DNA of 64,000 nucleotides from positions 1 through 64,000 of the forward strand of contig JACCGJ010001771.1 in assembly GCA_013407085.1 (NCBI GenBank), read 5' to 3'. The notes below the pieces were generated by a model. The model worked only from the letters and a program-made list of their open reading frames with translations, ran no database searches and was not told the DNA's origin. The DNA comes from Atriophallophorus winterbourni. Taxonomy: Eukaryota > Platyhelminthes > Trematoda > Plagiorchiida > Microphallidae. Shown in pieces: positions 1 to 10,154 of this stretch (the stretch's first letter is position 1; the number at the start of each line of letters is the position of its first letter). Both the position numbers and the translations under genes were made by a program.

Positions 1-14
1 TGGACCCGAAGGGG

Positions 15-870
15 GCTGTGTAAAAATAGGGTTTTACTGTGCATAACAATTGACCTTGATAACTCCCTTTCCGTTGATTTGTGTATTCCCTCGGTACGCA
101 TGTACCTCACGCTGTGGAAATCGTGGCATGCGCCACCCTCGAATCACGACGCTTGTCGCCATCCTATCCGGTAGCCCGAAATACACACATTCTTCGTGTA
201 TCCCTTCCGGTAAACATGAACCTTCCACTGTGAAAACCGAGTCACGCGCAACCCCCGGATCCCTGACGCTTGTCGCCATCCTACCCGGTATTCTCTTTTA
301 TCAGCACACGCCGCCCAACACGAAACTTATCAGACAAGTCCTTTACCAGCCCGAACACGCCACTCATCTTTCTCCAGGCGAGGCCATTCGCCATCGACCC
401 TGGGGTTCAGGAACTTCTCAGCACGGACTAGGTTTTCGAAGCTTCTGGTTCTTCGTTGTCAAGCCTACGGATGTGCCTACATCTGATCCTACTGGGTTCA
501 TACTAAGACCATGCCAGACGGGCGATTCCCGCTAGCAGCTCGTTCACCCCATGTGATACAGCTCCGGCAGCACGTTCACTCCATGTGAAACGTGACTTGG
601 CTTAGTTCTTATCGGTTTTCGTGTTTCCTACCCTGGTAACCACCGACAATCGACCCACGCAGATCAAGTGCCTTGGCTGATTTCAAAGTTACTGGTTGCT
701 GAGAGACTATGTTCCAGCCTGGAACGACCTGACACCGCTTGGCCAGTTCAATTGTCAATTCCTGATCAGAAGTCTCCTCGGACCAGACTTCTTTGAAGAG
801 GGCTGTGTAACAACATTGTTTTACTGTACATAAGAATTGACCTTGATAACTCACTTTCCGTTGATTTGTG
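15..870 (+). repeat. Pair of ~70-bp direct repeats 787 bp apart
   Basis: Positions 15-84 and 802-870 carry the same ~70-bp sequence, starting GCTGTGTAA and ending TTGATTTGTGT, with roughly 85% identity by eye. The segment between them shows no recognisable protein family. The pair could be remnants of terminal direct repeats of a non-autonomous element or a simple segmental duplication; no target-site duplication was identified. Overlapping open frames exist on both strands but look fortuitous. Confidence 0.55.
88..290 (+). repeat. Two-copy tandem repeat, period ~117 bp
   Basis: A unit at 88-173 recurs at 202-290. Both copies contain GACGCTTGTCGCCATCCTA followed by CCGGTA. The copies are diverged. 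The repeat lies inside the interval bounded by the ~70-bp direct repeats, so it may be internal structure of the same unknown element. Confidence 0.6.
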
Positions 871-1370
871 TTCCGTGATGGATTCCGCTGCACCTTTGTG
901 CACCTTTGGGTACCGCGATAAACCTTTCATCTCCTGTGCCTTTTCTCCAACATTCTTGGGGAAATTATTGTAGTGCTCAGTCCATTACACCTTCTTAGGG
1001 ACTTTATGGTAGTGGTCAGTCTACTGCAAGGGGAGTTTTTCTGTTGCATTACAGATTACTCCCATTACAGAAGATATTTGGAAGATATTGTTTGAAGTGT
1101 TGGACGCTCTTCTGTGGCATACCATTGAAAGAAATCTAGACGCTCGATTGGCTCGTTTGCTACTTACTGTCCTGTGCAAACTGAACTGAACAATGTGAGT
1201 TAGAAATAGATATACTTTTCACAATTAGATTTTTTGATTATTGTAATATAATAGAATAGAATAAGTTATGGTTGAAAGTATGATGTTTTCATTATTAACC
1301 TGTTATATTATTCCTACATGTTTCATCATTGTTTTGTTATAATGATATATATAAATATATACACAATTTG
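540..1370. other. Non-coding, short local repeats only
   Basis: No gene is visible. There are small local duplications: CGTTCAC..CATGTGA at about 541 and 573, and a ~27-bp motif (TAGTG.TCAGTC.A) at about 970 and 1006. A piece near 1128-1175 (GACGCTCGATTG..TTTGCTACTTA) resembles 23715-23765, so it belongs to some dispersed repeat. Confidence 0.4.
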
Positions 1371-2432
1371 AGGTTAACGGAGTCAAATCGCAGATTACAC
1401 GTCCAACTTCCGGGGTTCCGCAAGGATCTGTTCTCGGTACGTTACTTTTCAAAGTATTTGTTAATGACATCCCCTACTCATTAAATATGAATTGTCTAAT
1501 TTTCGCGGATGATCTGAAAGTTTTGGGTACAGCAAGCTCTTCTGCTGATAATAACATTTTCCAGAACGTATTGAACAAATTGCTTGATTGGACGGTAAAA
1601 TGTCAGCTTTTTGTAAATTGACGGAAATGCGCTGTAATTGTTTTGGGGCGAAGCACGCTTGAAGGTGCGTACTTCCTCGGAGATCATCAACTAAAATGGG
1701 TTGATACTGAACGTGACCTGGGCACAATTTTGACTCGGTCGCTTAAATCCAAGGAGGATACGAACAGAAAAGCTGCTGCTGCAAACCACGCATGGTGGGC
1801 TATTAGTCGGTTGTTTTTGGCGATTACTCCACAAATGTTTCGCATTCTTTATTCCACATACGTGAGACCAGTTTTGGAATATGGTTCGCCAGCCACCTAT
1901 CCACAAACTAAGGGAAAACGTGACTAGTTTGAAAAAGTGCAAAGGCGGGCGACGAAACGAGTACAAGGATTGAAATGAATTCTTTATGTGGAGAGAGTTC
2001 AAAGCCTCAACCTCACGTCGCTCAGTATTCAGCGTGTGCGCTACGACCTGCTGCTAACTAGTCGCATATTACTGGGAGCTTATGGTGACGATCTGCGCGA
2101 GTTTTTTCCTCTCTTGACGGACTCAAGAACCCGTGGCCATGCTCTAAAGCTTTAAAAGCGAAGGACACTACGCCCACCACAGGGATTCACGCTCTTAACA
2201 AGAATTGGTAACTTGCGAAATGCGATTCCGGATTAGGTAATTTCAGCAAGATCTGAAAATCAATTCAAGCAACTTGTGGATAAGGTATTGCCTTTGATCA
2301 CGGCGAAGCTGAGCAACAGTGGACAGGATTTCTTCAACTAAGGTTCTTCTGGACTATGTTGCTGATATAAATAGATGCGGCTTACAAGTGCTTGACCCCC
2401 TGTCGTCTATCAAGAAGAAGAAGAAGAATACA
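1371..2432 (+). pseudogene. LINE (CR1/Jockey-type) reverse transcriptase fragment
   Basis: Translation from about 1371 gives the RT block SGVPQGSVLGTLLFKVFVND, then the catalytic FADD motif at 1501-1512, then the usual C-terminal stretch (ADNNIFQNVLNKL, YSTYVRPVLEYGSPA, VQRRATKRVQG). This order is typical of CR1/Jockey-like non-LTR retrotransposons. Stops interrupt it at 1621 and 1924 and in the 3' part, and everything upstream of the RT palm is missing, so it is a 5'-truncated dead copy. It ends in an AAG microsatellite at about 2411-2428, consistent with a LINE 3' tail. No endonuclease is present. Confidence 0.85.
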
Positions 2433-2699
2433 TTTAATTCACGCCGCTTACGTGTTCTGTTTTTAAACAAGTCTGTCGTGTGTGATTATTTTGTATCTAT
2501 ATGCCGTGTTACGTTGAGAAGTGTGTTTCTGTTTTTGAGGATAATAATCAGAAGGCGTACGCAGTTAATTGTGAAATCTCCGCTTGATTAACCGCTACAA
2601 ATTGGTGAGTCCGAACATTTTTCTTTTTGAAATTTTCGTTTGTACTATATACTCTGATTTATTTTGATTTCGCTGTCATACATATTTTTCATTTACGAA

Positions 2700-3800
2700 A
2701 TGGATCCTAAGTCAGCATTTTCTGATACACCATCTGAGGATATTTCTACAGCCGCTATGTCACAATTCAGCCTTCCATCTTTTAGCATGACTGACCCTCG
2801 CATCTGGTTCTCACAAACGAAAGCACTATTCTAGTCTTACCGCGCGAAAACTCAACTATCCGTGTATAACCATGTAGAGAGTATGTTGCCACCGTCAGTC
2901 GCAAAAGAGGTTGCTGATTTATATACAACCGCCCTGTTGATAATCCGTACGATGCACTTGAACATGCCATTATTTCACGCACTTCGTCTACTGACGAGCA
3001 AAACTGTGATGATTGTTTGAATAACAATCAATAATAATCAATAGTGCTGTTATTCAAATTCTCGTTGTTAAAGTTACATTAATTAATACATACCGTGTGA
3101 TTCGAGTTAGCGTGGTTTATTCTCAATTCCATTCTTGGGTTAGTTATTTAATACAATACAATTCAATTCATTACAAATACCTACGGAAGATTTTGTCCGG
3201 CGTAGAAAAAATTGACCACACTCCGTCACAACACCTGCGACACATGTTTCAATTGAAATGAGACAATCCTGTGGTTGAGAAAATCATTCATTTCAATTCA
3301 ATTTAATTTTAATGGTCTAAATAGCATAAAGCTTCACAATAAACCACAGAATAATATTTCAACAACGGATAATATAACAAGCAAAAATGGGATTAGGTTG
3401 CTTATTGAGCAGTTCAAGAAGCAATTAAAAATTCAAAGGGCAGAAATTGTTTTCGATTTGTGGGATAACAAATGTAGATGCAAGGTTTTAAGATGTATAT
3501 TTTTCCGATGCACGGGTTCAGGGTCAAAAACGCATCAAGGCTTCTCTTGAAAAATTGCTGATTTGGTGAGTTTACAACATAATCTGGCAGATTGTTCGTG
3601 AATTATAGCAGCAACGTCTTACCGCCAACGTCCGCAAGTCCTAGCCATTATAGACATGCACACCAGTCTCGACCACTTGACAAGCATTGTAGAGGAAGTT
3701 CACGATATCTCACATTATCTCACGTAAGAAACACGAGTGACGCTGATTCTAGCACACAGATCCCAAGCGATTTTGAACAGTTGAAATAGATTTTTTATAA
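2700..3800 (+). pseudogene. Gypsy Gag remnant
   Basis: An ATG at 2700 opens a frame reading FSMTDPRIWFSQTKALF, then a stop, then QLSVYNHVESMLPPSVAKEV. This is the capsid-like start of many platyhelminth Gypsy Gag proteins. The similarity resumes at about 3226 (QHLRHMFQLK) and again at about 3610-3710 (TSYRQRPQVLAIIDMHTSLD in another frame). AT-rich sequence unrelated to Gag separates the pieces and looks like later insertions. No zinc knuckle was found. Confidence 0.65.
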
Positions 3801-4059
3801 CTTGTCAATGCAAGTACGAAACGTCGCACGTTCCGTAGTAAATCTCGAAATTGTCATCTCCGTCAGCTCAAGAAACGATCCATCTGTCGTTATAGCGAAT
3901 CGAATTTATGATATTATTATCGTAAATTCGGTGCATATGCCCTGCACTGCACGTCACATTGTACTCGAGAATCAAATTTGTCCAAACAGGGAAATCGCGA
4001 GGCCAGGCAGTAGACACGGAAGCTCTATCTGGCAATTTTTAAAGCCGTCTTTTCCGACA

Positions 4060-4970
4060 GAGGCACTAAAATGCGAGTCCTCATCGACACGGGTGCCGAA
4101 ATTAGCGTCATTCCAAAATCCAATATTGAACGCAAGAAAATTTCTACTTCCGGTAAGAGATCACTTTCAGTCGAATTAGGTGTCAGACGTAACTTTCGAT
4201 GAATTTTCACGCTCACCAATGTCAAAGTAATTATTTTGGGTGCAGATTTTCTTTCTCATTTTGATCTTTCGATTAATATAGTTACACGTGTGCTTACTGA
4301 CAATTTAACAAAGAATAGTTCATTTGGTAATTTCTGTAATTTACCCATCCGAACTATTCGAGTACTCATCCCTGACATCCCATCAAAGTTCGGTGAATAA
4401 CTGACAGAATGTTCGCAATCTACTACTGTTAAACTTGACGTCAAACACCACATTCGTACCCGTGGTCCTCCAGTGTTTAACAGACCCCGTCGTTTGGCTT
4501 CGAAAAAATTCGAGATAGCGAAGAGAAAGTTTGAACACATGCATGATCTTGGAATCATACGAACATCAAAATCGCTCCAGGCAAGCCACCTTCACATGGT
4601 TGAGAAGAATAAAGCTGACGCTTGGCGTCCATTTAGGAATTACTGTGCTCTTAACAGAGTTACTCTTCCTGATCGCTACCCTATTCCACACATACATGGC
4701 TTTGCACTTTCCTTGCATTAAAAAATGTGTTTTCTAAACTGGACTTGGTGCCTGCTTACTACCAGATACCTGTCGCCGAGGAAGATATCCTGAAAACAGC
4801 CATCACCACACCTGTTATTCTTTTCGAATTTCTAAAAAAATGCCCTTTGGTTTACGCAACGCTGCTGAAACTTTCCAAGGATTATCTTTTGTTCGCGTAT
4901 ATATTCATTAGGTCCTCGTTGCCAGTTCGTCTTAAGGGGAACATGCAAAACCTCAGCGTTCGGTGATTAA
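4060..4970 (+). pseudogene. Gypsy protease and reverse transcriptase remnant
   Basis: The protease motif LIDTGAEISVIP starts near 4075 and ILGADFLSHFDL near 4233. RT follows: the thumb-proximal FEHMHDLGIIRTS at 4530-4570, the palm segment [10 protein letters not shown], then in a shifted frame [20 protein letters not shown] from 4728. Several stops and frame changes intervene. Both catalytic aspartates of the YIDD box are lost (CAT TAG at 4906-4911), so no enzyme can be made. Confidence 0.8.
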
Positions 4971-5149
4971 GCGACTTTCATATTTTAACGTTGTGGTTAA
5001 CTGGATAAATGCCTTTTGGGTATCGCTTCCCTCAAAATGTTTGGACATCATGTCGATCGAAACGGAATTCACTACTTGCCCGATAAGCTCTCATCAATTA
5101 ACGACTATCGATGTCCAATTTGTCTTCGAGAGTTATGTCGATACCTTGG

Positions 5150-5720
5150 TTTAGTCAATTAATACAGAAGAATTGTGCTAACACCTATCAACCAATTACC
5201 GATTTGTTACGCGGAAATAAGCGTCAATTTAAAATGAATGCTGATGCTGTTGAATCGTTTCAACGATTGAAGACTACATTGAATGAACCATCAATATTAT
5301 CGCACATATCCTCATGCTTTACTTTCGCTTGCCACTGATTCATTCCAAGAAGCAGTCGGTGCTATCTTGCAGCAAAGTACTGCCGATGTTGTTAAACAGT
5401 TTGCATTTTTTCCCTGTCGTCTCCAAACCGCCCAGACACGCTACATTTGGTTATTAATTGCTAGCTATATACTTTGCTCCTCGCCATTTTAGCCATTTAC
5501 TCGAAGGCTGCAATTTCACAGTTGGACCGATCACATGCCTCGGACATTTGCCCTGTCTGCTACAGCTGAGAGACTTTCACCCCGTGAGATACGTAAACTT
5601 GACGATATTTCGCAATTTACGTGTGATATACGTTTACTGTCGGCTTCATTGAACATAGTTGCAGATGCATTTTCTCGCATGCAGCACACAGCAATTTGTC
5701 GATCGAATTTCATTCTCCAG
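5150..5720 (+). pseudogene. Gypsy RNase H remnant
   Basis: In successive frames one reads ITDLLRGNKRQFK, LATDSFQEAVGAILQQ (the TDAS-like RNase H start), RLQTAQTRY and HLLEGCNFTV, ending with LNIVADAFSRM at about 5652-5684. That is the standard Gypsy connection between RT and integrase. There are at least three frameshifts. Confidence 0.75.
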
Positions 5721-5899
5721 GGTTTAGCAGAAGATCAGCAACGTGACAGTTACCTACAGCAATATTAAATTACCTCATCCCTTAGAGTTCATCCTGCCCC
5801 TATCCTCAATTCGAGTTTGACATGATTATGTGATATTTCCACCGACCATCCCCGTGATTTAGTAACAAAGTTACTTAGGAAGTCCATTTTTAAAGAGTT

Positions 5900-6830
5900 T
5901 CATTCCCCTTCCCACAATGGCATTTGTGCTACTTGTAAGTTTATCACTGATCGCTTTGTTCGGCCAAACATGCACGCGGATATTCAAAATTGGACAAACG
6001 ACTGTATCAAGTTTCAACGCAGCAAAGTGCAATGTCATACTATCAGTGCCTCAGAATCATTTACTCCACCGAGTTAACCTTAATCTCGACATTGTCGGTC
6101 CTCCGGCTATCTCATATGGTTTCACGTACATTTTAACTCGTGTTGACCGTTTCCGCCGCTGGCATATATCCATCCCTATTACCGATATTATAACAGGAAC
6201 CGTAACCAAAACTTTTCTGCAAAACTGGATCAGTAAATATGGTGTCCCCTCAACTATTAATACAGATCGTGGATTCCAATTCCAACCCACGCTTTTGCGT
6301 GAGTTGATTATTCTTCTACGTTACAGTCACATAAAAACAACAGCTTATCATCCTCGCGGTGATCTGTTCCATCGACAGCTAAAAGCTGCACTCATGTCAC
6401 ATGGTAATACGGCAAACTGGGAAGAGATCCTGCTATTAATATTTCTTGGTATACGTGCTACTGTCAAAGAAGATCTTGGTTGTTTTGCGGCAGATTAAGT
6501 TTACAGCACTCCACTCCGCCTCTCTGGTGAATTGATCGCGTCCCATGACGTGGCAGCAGACATTAATGTTCCCAAATATATAAATCAATTACGATTCCTT
6601 ATTCGTCCTTTGTGTGCCACCCCCGCTCGCCAATACACTCGTAACGTTTACTTGTCAAGTGATTTACATTCATTTGCTTTTGTTTTTATTCGAACGGATC
6701 ACACGCGCAAATCCCTGCAAGCCCGATATACTGGACACTTCAAAGTCATTAGCCTCTGTTGCATATACTTTGTCATCGAGAGAAATGGTTCTAAAAATTG
6801 TTTACTATTGACCGAGTAAAGACAGTTTTT
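5900..6830 (+). pseudogene. Gypsy integrase remnant
   Basis: The integrase core is recognisable: VNLNLDIVGPP (first catalytic Asp), NTDRGFQF (second), and AYHPRGDLFHRQLKAALMSH, where the usual catalytic Glu region is partly lost through a small deletion. The tail FVFIRTDHTRKSLQARYTGH at about 6679-6740 and the SGRR-like end near 7030 match the C-terminal end of Gypsy integrases. One 193-codon stretch (5917-6498) is open, but the flanks are frameshifted. Confidence 0.8.
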
Positions 6831-7059
6831 CATCGAACCAGTGTGCTTCCAAACACCACCCTCAAACGTTTACACCCGAAGTATTACCCTCGGTGTTGAC
6901 AGTTTTCCTTCAACCCTGCTCACTCCTATTATTCACAGTGTGCCTCAGTCAACCTAATCAACCTAGCCGTTTGAACTCTCTCTCCAATATTCTGACATAA
7001 CCTCCGTAATTAAAAAACACCCTCAGGTCGTAGATTCTGGTGGCCTGCGTGAATAAATC

Positions 7060-8190
7060 CTGTAAGGGATGATTTAGGGTAATGAATATTTTGTAAAGTA
7101 TGATGAAGTCTTATCGGATTCGTCGATAGGGAAAGTCAAACAGATTCAGTTGAGCTATTCTTTCTTCATAAGATTTCTTTCGATGCTGAGAACTAGTTTT
7201 GTTGAGCAGTGATAGATTCGCTGCAAAACTTCAACATCCATCTTGAGCCACGGAGACCATGAATGTACACCGTATTCCATGACTGGTCTCAAGTATGTAT
7301 TCATGATCCTTGGGAATATCTTTGGCGAAAATTTCCTAAATACCAGTTTCAGTAGATTGAGGACACGTGCTGCTTTTTTTTAAAGCACTGTTAGTTTGAA
7401 GTGATGTTTTTAAACCGTAGCACATTCAGATACTCAAATCTTTTACTTAACTGCAATATGCAAGGACATGTGAACTTATATTCTACTCGATTCTTCACAG
7501 TCATTTGTTGAAGTTAAACGGCAGTTTGTTTTTCAACGATTAGCCGTGAAGCGTATCAAGATCTTTTGGTAATAGCAGACAGTCTTCTAGGCTGCGGTTG
7601 AAACGTCATATCTTTATGTCGTCCGCAAATAACGAAATAGTATATCGAACAATTTCCGGTTGTTCATTGACACAAACCAGAAAGAAGATCGAATCATGGA
7701 CTAAAACTTGGGGAACTCCGCTAGTTGTTGCGATTGGTTTTGATAATGCACCGTCAACACGTACCGGGGTAGTGCGGTTTGTTACGTAGTCATTTAGCCA
7801 ATTCAACAACTTTCGAGTGGTATCAAGCCTGAAGTAGTAGGGAATGGTCAATACGATCGAATGCTTTGATATATCTGAGTAGGACGCGTGTATTGCTAGC
7901 CTTTCATCTACCGATTATGCCCAATCGTTAAGCGTTATCAGTACTTTAGATAAACAGGAATAATTCCGTCTAACTCCATGCTGTTTCTTCGAAAGCAACT
8001 GATTATTTGCCAAATGTTACATTATATCATCAACATTGAAACGCTCATGTAATTTTGATATCACAGGTAATATAGTTACGGGTCGGTAATAAGAAACATC
8101 GGAAAGATTTCCACCTTTATAAATAAATAAATATTGTTCCACGTTTCCAAACTGTAGGAATCACTCCCTTTCGCAGTGTTTGTTTGAACA
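7060..8190 (-). pseudogene. LINE (CR1/Jockey-type) RT fragment, minus strand
   Basis: Read on the minus strand, the segment shows SKAFDRIDHSLLLQ near 7870-7910, then LLNWLNDYVTNRTTPVRVDG, a degraded SGVPQ block and SLFADDIKI near 7606-7635. Lower down it shows the C-terminal YGVHSWSPWLKMDVEVLQRI near 7225-7285. Motif order and spacing are those of a LINE RT. Many frameshifts make it non-functional. It abuts the 3' end of the decayed Gypsy element. Confidence 0.8.
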
Positions 8191-8199
8191 GGCAGAAGC

Positions 8200-8430
8200 T
8201 ACAAAGATTGTGGGATTACTAGTAGACTATTAGCCAGGTTAGAACATTACCTGAGTGATAGATATATCTCTCTGTGTACGGTGTATCATCGCAACTGAGT
8301 TGCCTCTGGGATCCGTCCTAGGACCAATCCTCTTTGCACTTTATCCCAATGACATACCGGCGCTCATCGAATGTAAGTTGGTACTGTTCGCGACCGATAT
8401 AAAACGTGGTCCATAAAATCGTTTTTTTTT
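8200..8430 (+). pseudogene. LINE RT fragment, plus strand
   Basis: A short stretch reads LEHYLSDRYISL followed in another frame by LPLGSVLGPILFALYPNDIP, a degraded ADD box (LVLFATDIK) and then a loss of similarity. This is the RT palm core of a CR1/Jockey-type LINE in the opposite orientation to the neighbouring fragment. Too short and damaged to be functional. Confidence 0.7.
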
Positions 8431-9130
8431 CAATTTCCAAAAGCGTCACATGTTAAACCCTGGAAAATAGGTGTTGTTTGAATATTTCATTGGTACACAT
8501 CCTTTCGTGAACAATAGAACAAAAGGGATTAGGTGTGTTGATAAACAACACCTTAAGGATGTCGAGCTGATGCAAATCTGTCTATCTCAAAACATCAAAG
8601 AAATTGTCACTCCCGAAGAGAATCTTCAGTAGGTTCTCAAAACTTATAATTCCTCTCTTCAAAAATACATACATCAGACCCGGGATGCAATATCCCGTTC
8701 AAGCATGGATGAAAAAAATGTTGCGACTTCGCAAAAAATTATACCATGAGCTACAAAACTTGTCGTAGTACTCAGCCGGGAACCATGCAATGAGAGAATC
8801 AAAACAATTAGTTTATTATATTATCAATATCATCCTCTCCGTGGGCAGAATGCGACAATCCGTTGGAAGTTTCTTAGGAAAAGACGCCTGGTATAAACCT
8901 TGATTGCTCATTTATTATCTTGTATCGAAGCTTAAAATTCGTTTCCATTGAAACTGTATGCGATGTTCTCTTACACCAGACGTGAAATTATTCCGTATTT
9001 TACAGAATCGCTCTCAAATGGCTTCCGTTCCAAGAATCTTATGAATTGCCAGGACCCCCTTTTTCTATATAGCCATTCCTTAGTTCTACTTAGGATAACA
9101 AAATGGTAATTTTGGTGGTATTTGAAGTGT
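8431..9130. other. No recognisable gene; probably decayed LINE sequence
   Basis: The plus strand has loosely LINE-like text (for example NNRTKGIRCVDKQHLKDVEL near 8510), broken by many stops. No motif is strong enough for a family call. Confidence 0.35.
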
Positions 9131-9139
9131 ACATAACTC

Positions 9140-9380
9140 GAGTTTTCTTTACTTTTCGAAGTCAGGCGGGTATTGGATGATTTCTGCCGCTTTTCGTTGA
9201 GGCGTTAAAATAAAGTCAAGGGTTGAAATTTGGTCTAAACCTCGTCTAAGTGTTCGATAATTAAATTGGTTTTTCAGTCTAGCGGGTTCGATGAGATTCT
9301 TGAATTTATATACATACGACTGAAGGAAGTGTTTACTTCTGAAATAAAAACGTGGGACATTGAATTCGCTCATGCAAGAT
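9140..9380 (-). pseudogene. Possible LINE C-terminal fragment, minus strand
   Basis: A 74-codon open stretch (9149-9373) reads FLTPQRKAAEIIQ-like text near its end and FNVPRFYFRSKHFLQS near its start. This resembles the poorly conserved C-terminal region after the RT domain of fluke LINEs. No catalytic motif is included. Confidence 0.35.
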
Positions 9381-10135
9381 TTTGCAAAATAACTGAAAGC
9401 TCTTTATCCTTGCGGATGATTTTGAACTTGTCTTAACTATTCCAGCCACAGATATATCACAAAATATAGACACCCTCAACGATGATCTTTCAACCCTTTT
9501 CAAGTTGAGGCTCACAATGGAGTTTAGAATTCCCAGCTTTCAAGAAGCAATTCATGAGTATGCGCTATTCAATACCTCCTGGTAGTATCATTCTCAACAA
9601 TACACCACTCGTGTCCTCTAACAAAATTAAAGAACTAGGATTTCGATATTCTTCATCTCTCAATTTCAACGAACAAGTAAGATTTCTCATAGCAAGAGCT
9701 AGACAGAATTTTGGTTTGGTCAATCAAAAATTCCTCCTTCGTAAAAGTCGACTGTCTATATAAAATGAAACTATTACCGCTTCTTGACTACTGTAATATA
9801 GCCTACTCTCACATTGCTGTATACATTTAGAAAGCCTTCAACGTAGAATTAGCAAAATCATGTTAGGTTACTCTAATTCATTCAACTTATCCAGTACGAT
9901 GCAATCAACTAGACATAGACCTTCTATGATTACGTAGAATTCGCCTTCATCTTTTTCTTTTCTTCCAAATCATCACATAGCACCAAGTTAAGATTAGGTC
10001 TACCATGTGCTTCCAAGATTGAAATCGTTATGTACGATTTAACCGAATGAGGCTATTACATATTCCCCTTACTCGCACTAAAGTTCCACAAAACTTCTTT
10101 TTAATTAGGTATGCACATTATTGGAATTCTCTTCA
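9370..10135 (+). pseudogene. LINE RT 3' fragment, truncated by an RTE insertion
   Basis: The plus strand reads ADDFELVLTIPATDISQNID from about 9413 (an RT catalytic ADD box), then GSIILNNTPLVSSNKIKELG and ARARQNFGLVNQKFLL, then LPLLDYCNIAYSH. This is the post-catalytic thumb and C-terminal region of a CR1/Jockey-like LINE, with frameshifts. The similarity runs into NSLHFYDL-like text at about 10125, exactly where the minus-strand RTE element ends, so the RTE element appears to have inserted here. Confidence 0.7.
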
Positions 10136-10154
10136 CTTCTATGACTTACTTGAC

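Larger units (their letters stand above)
2440..7060 (+). mobile_element. Gypsy-type LTR retrotransposon, heavily decayed
   Basis: Gag, protease, RT, RNase H and integrase blocks appear in the canonical Gypsy order on one strand, all broken by stops and frameshifts. A TGGTGAGTCCGAAC stretch at about 2604 sits where a primer-binding site would be and resembles the tRNA-Trp-type site used by several fluke Gypsy elements (inference). The RT catalytic YIDD site has become tyrosine-isoleucine-histidine-stop, with CAT TAG at 4906-4911. At least one insertion seems to interrupt gag (about 3015-3225 and 3290-3550). No matching LTR pair could be seen by eye. The copy is an old fossil. Confidence 0.85.

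Noticed and set aside
34..535. Overlapping frames on both strands at the window start
   Set aside because: They fall over a diverged tandem repeat and have no recognisable motif or codon pattern.
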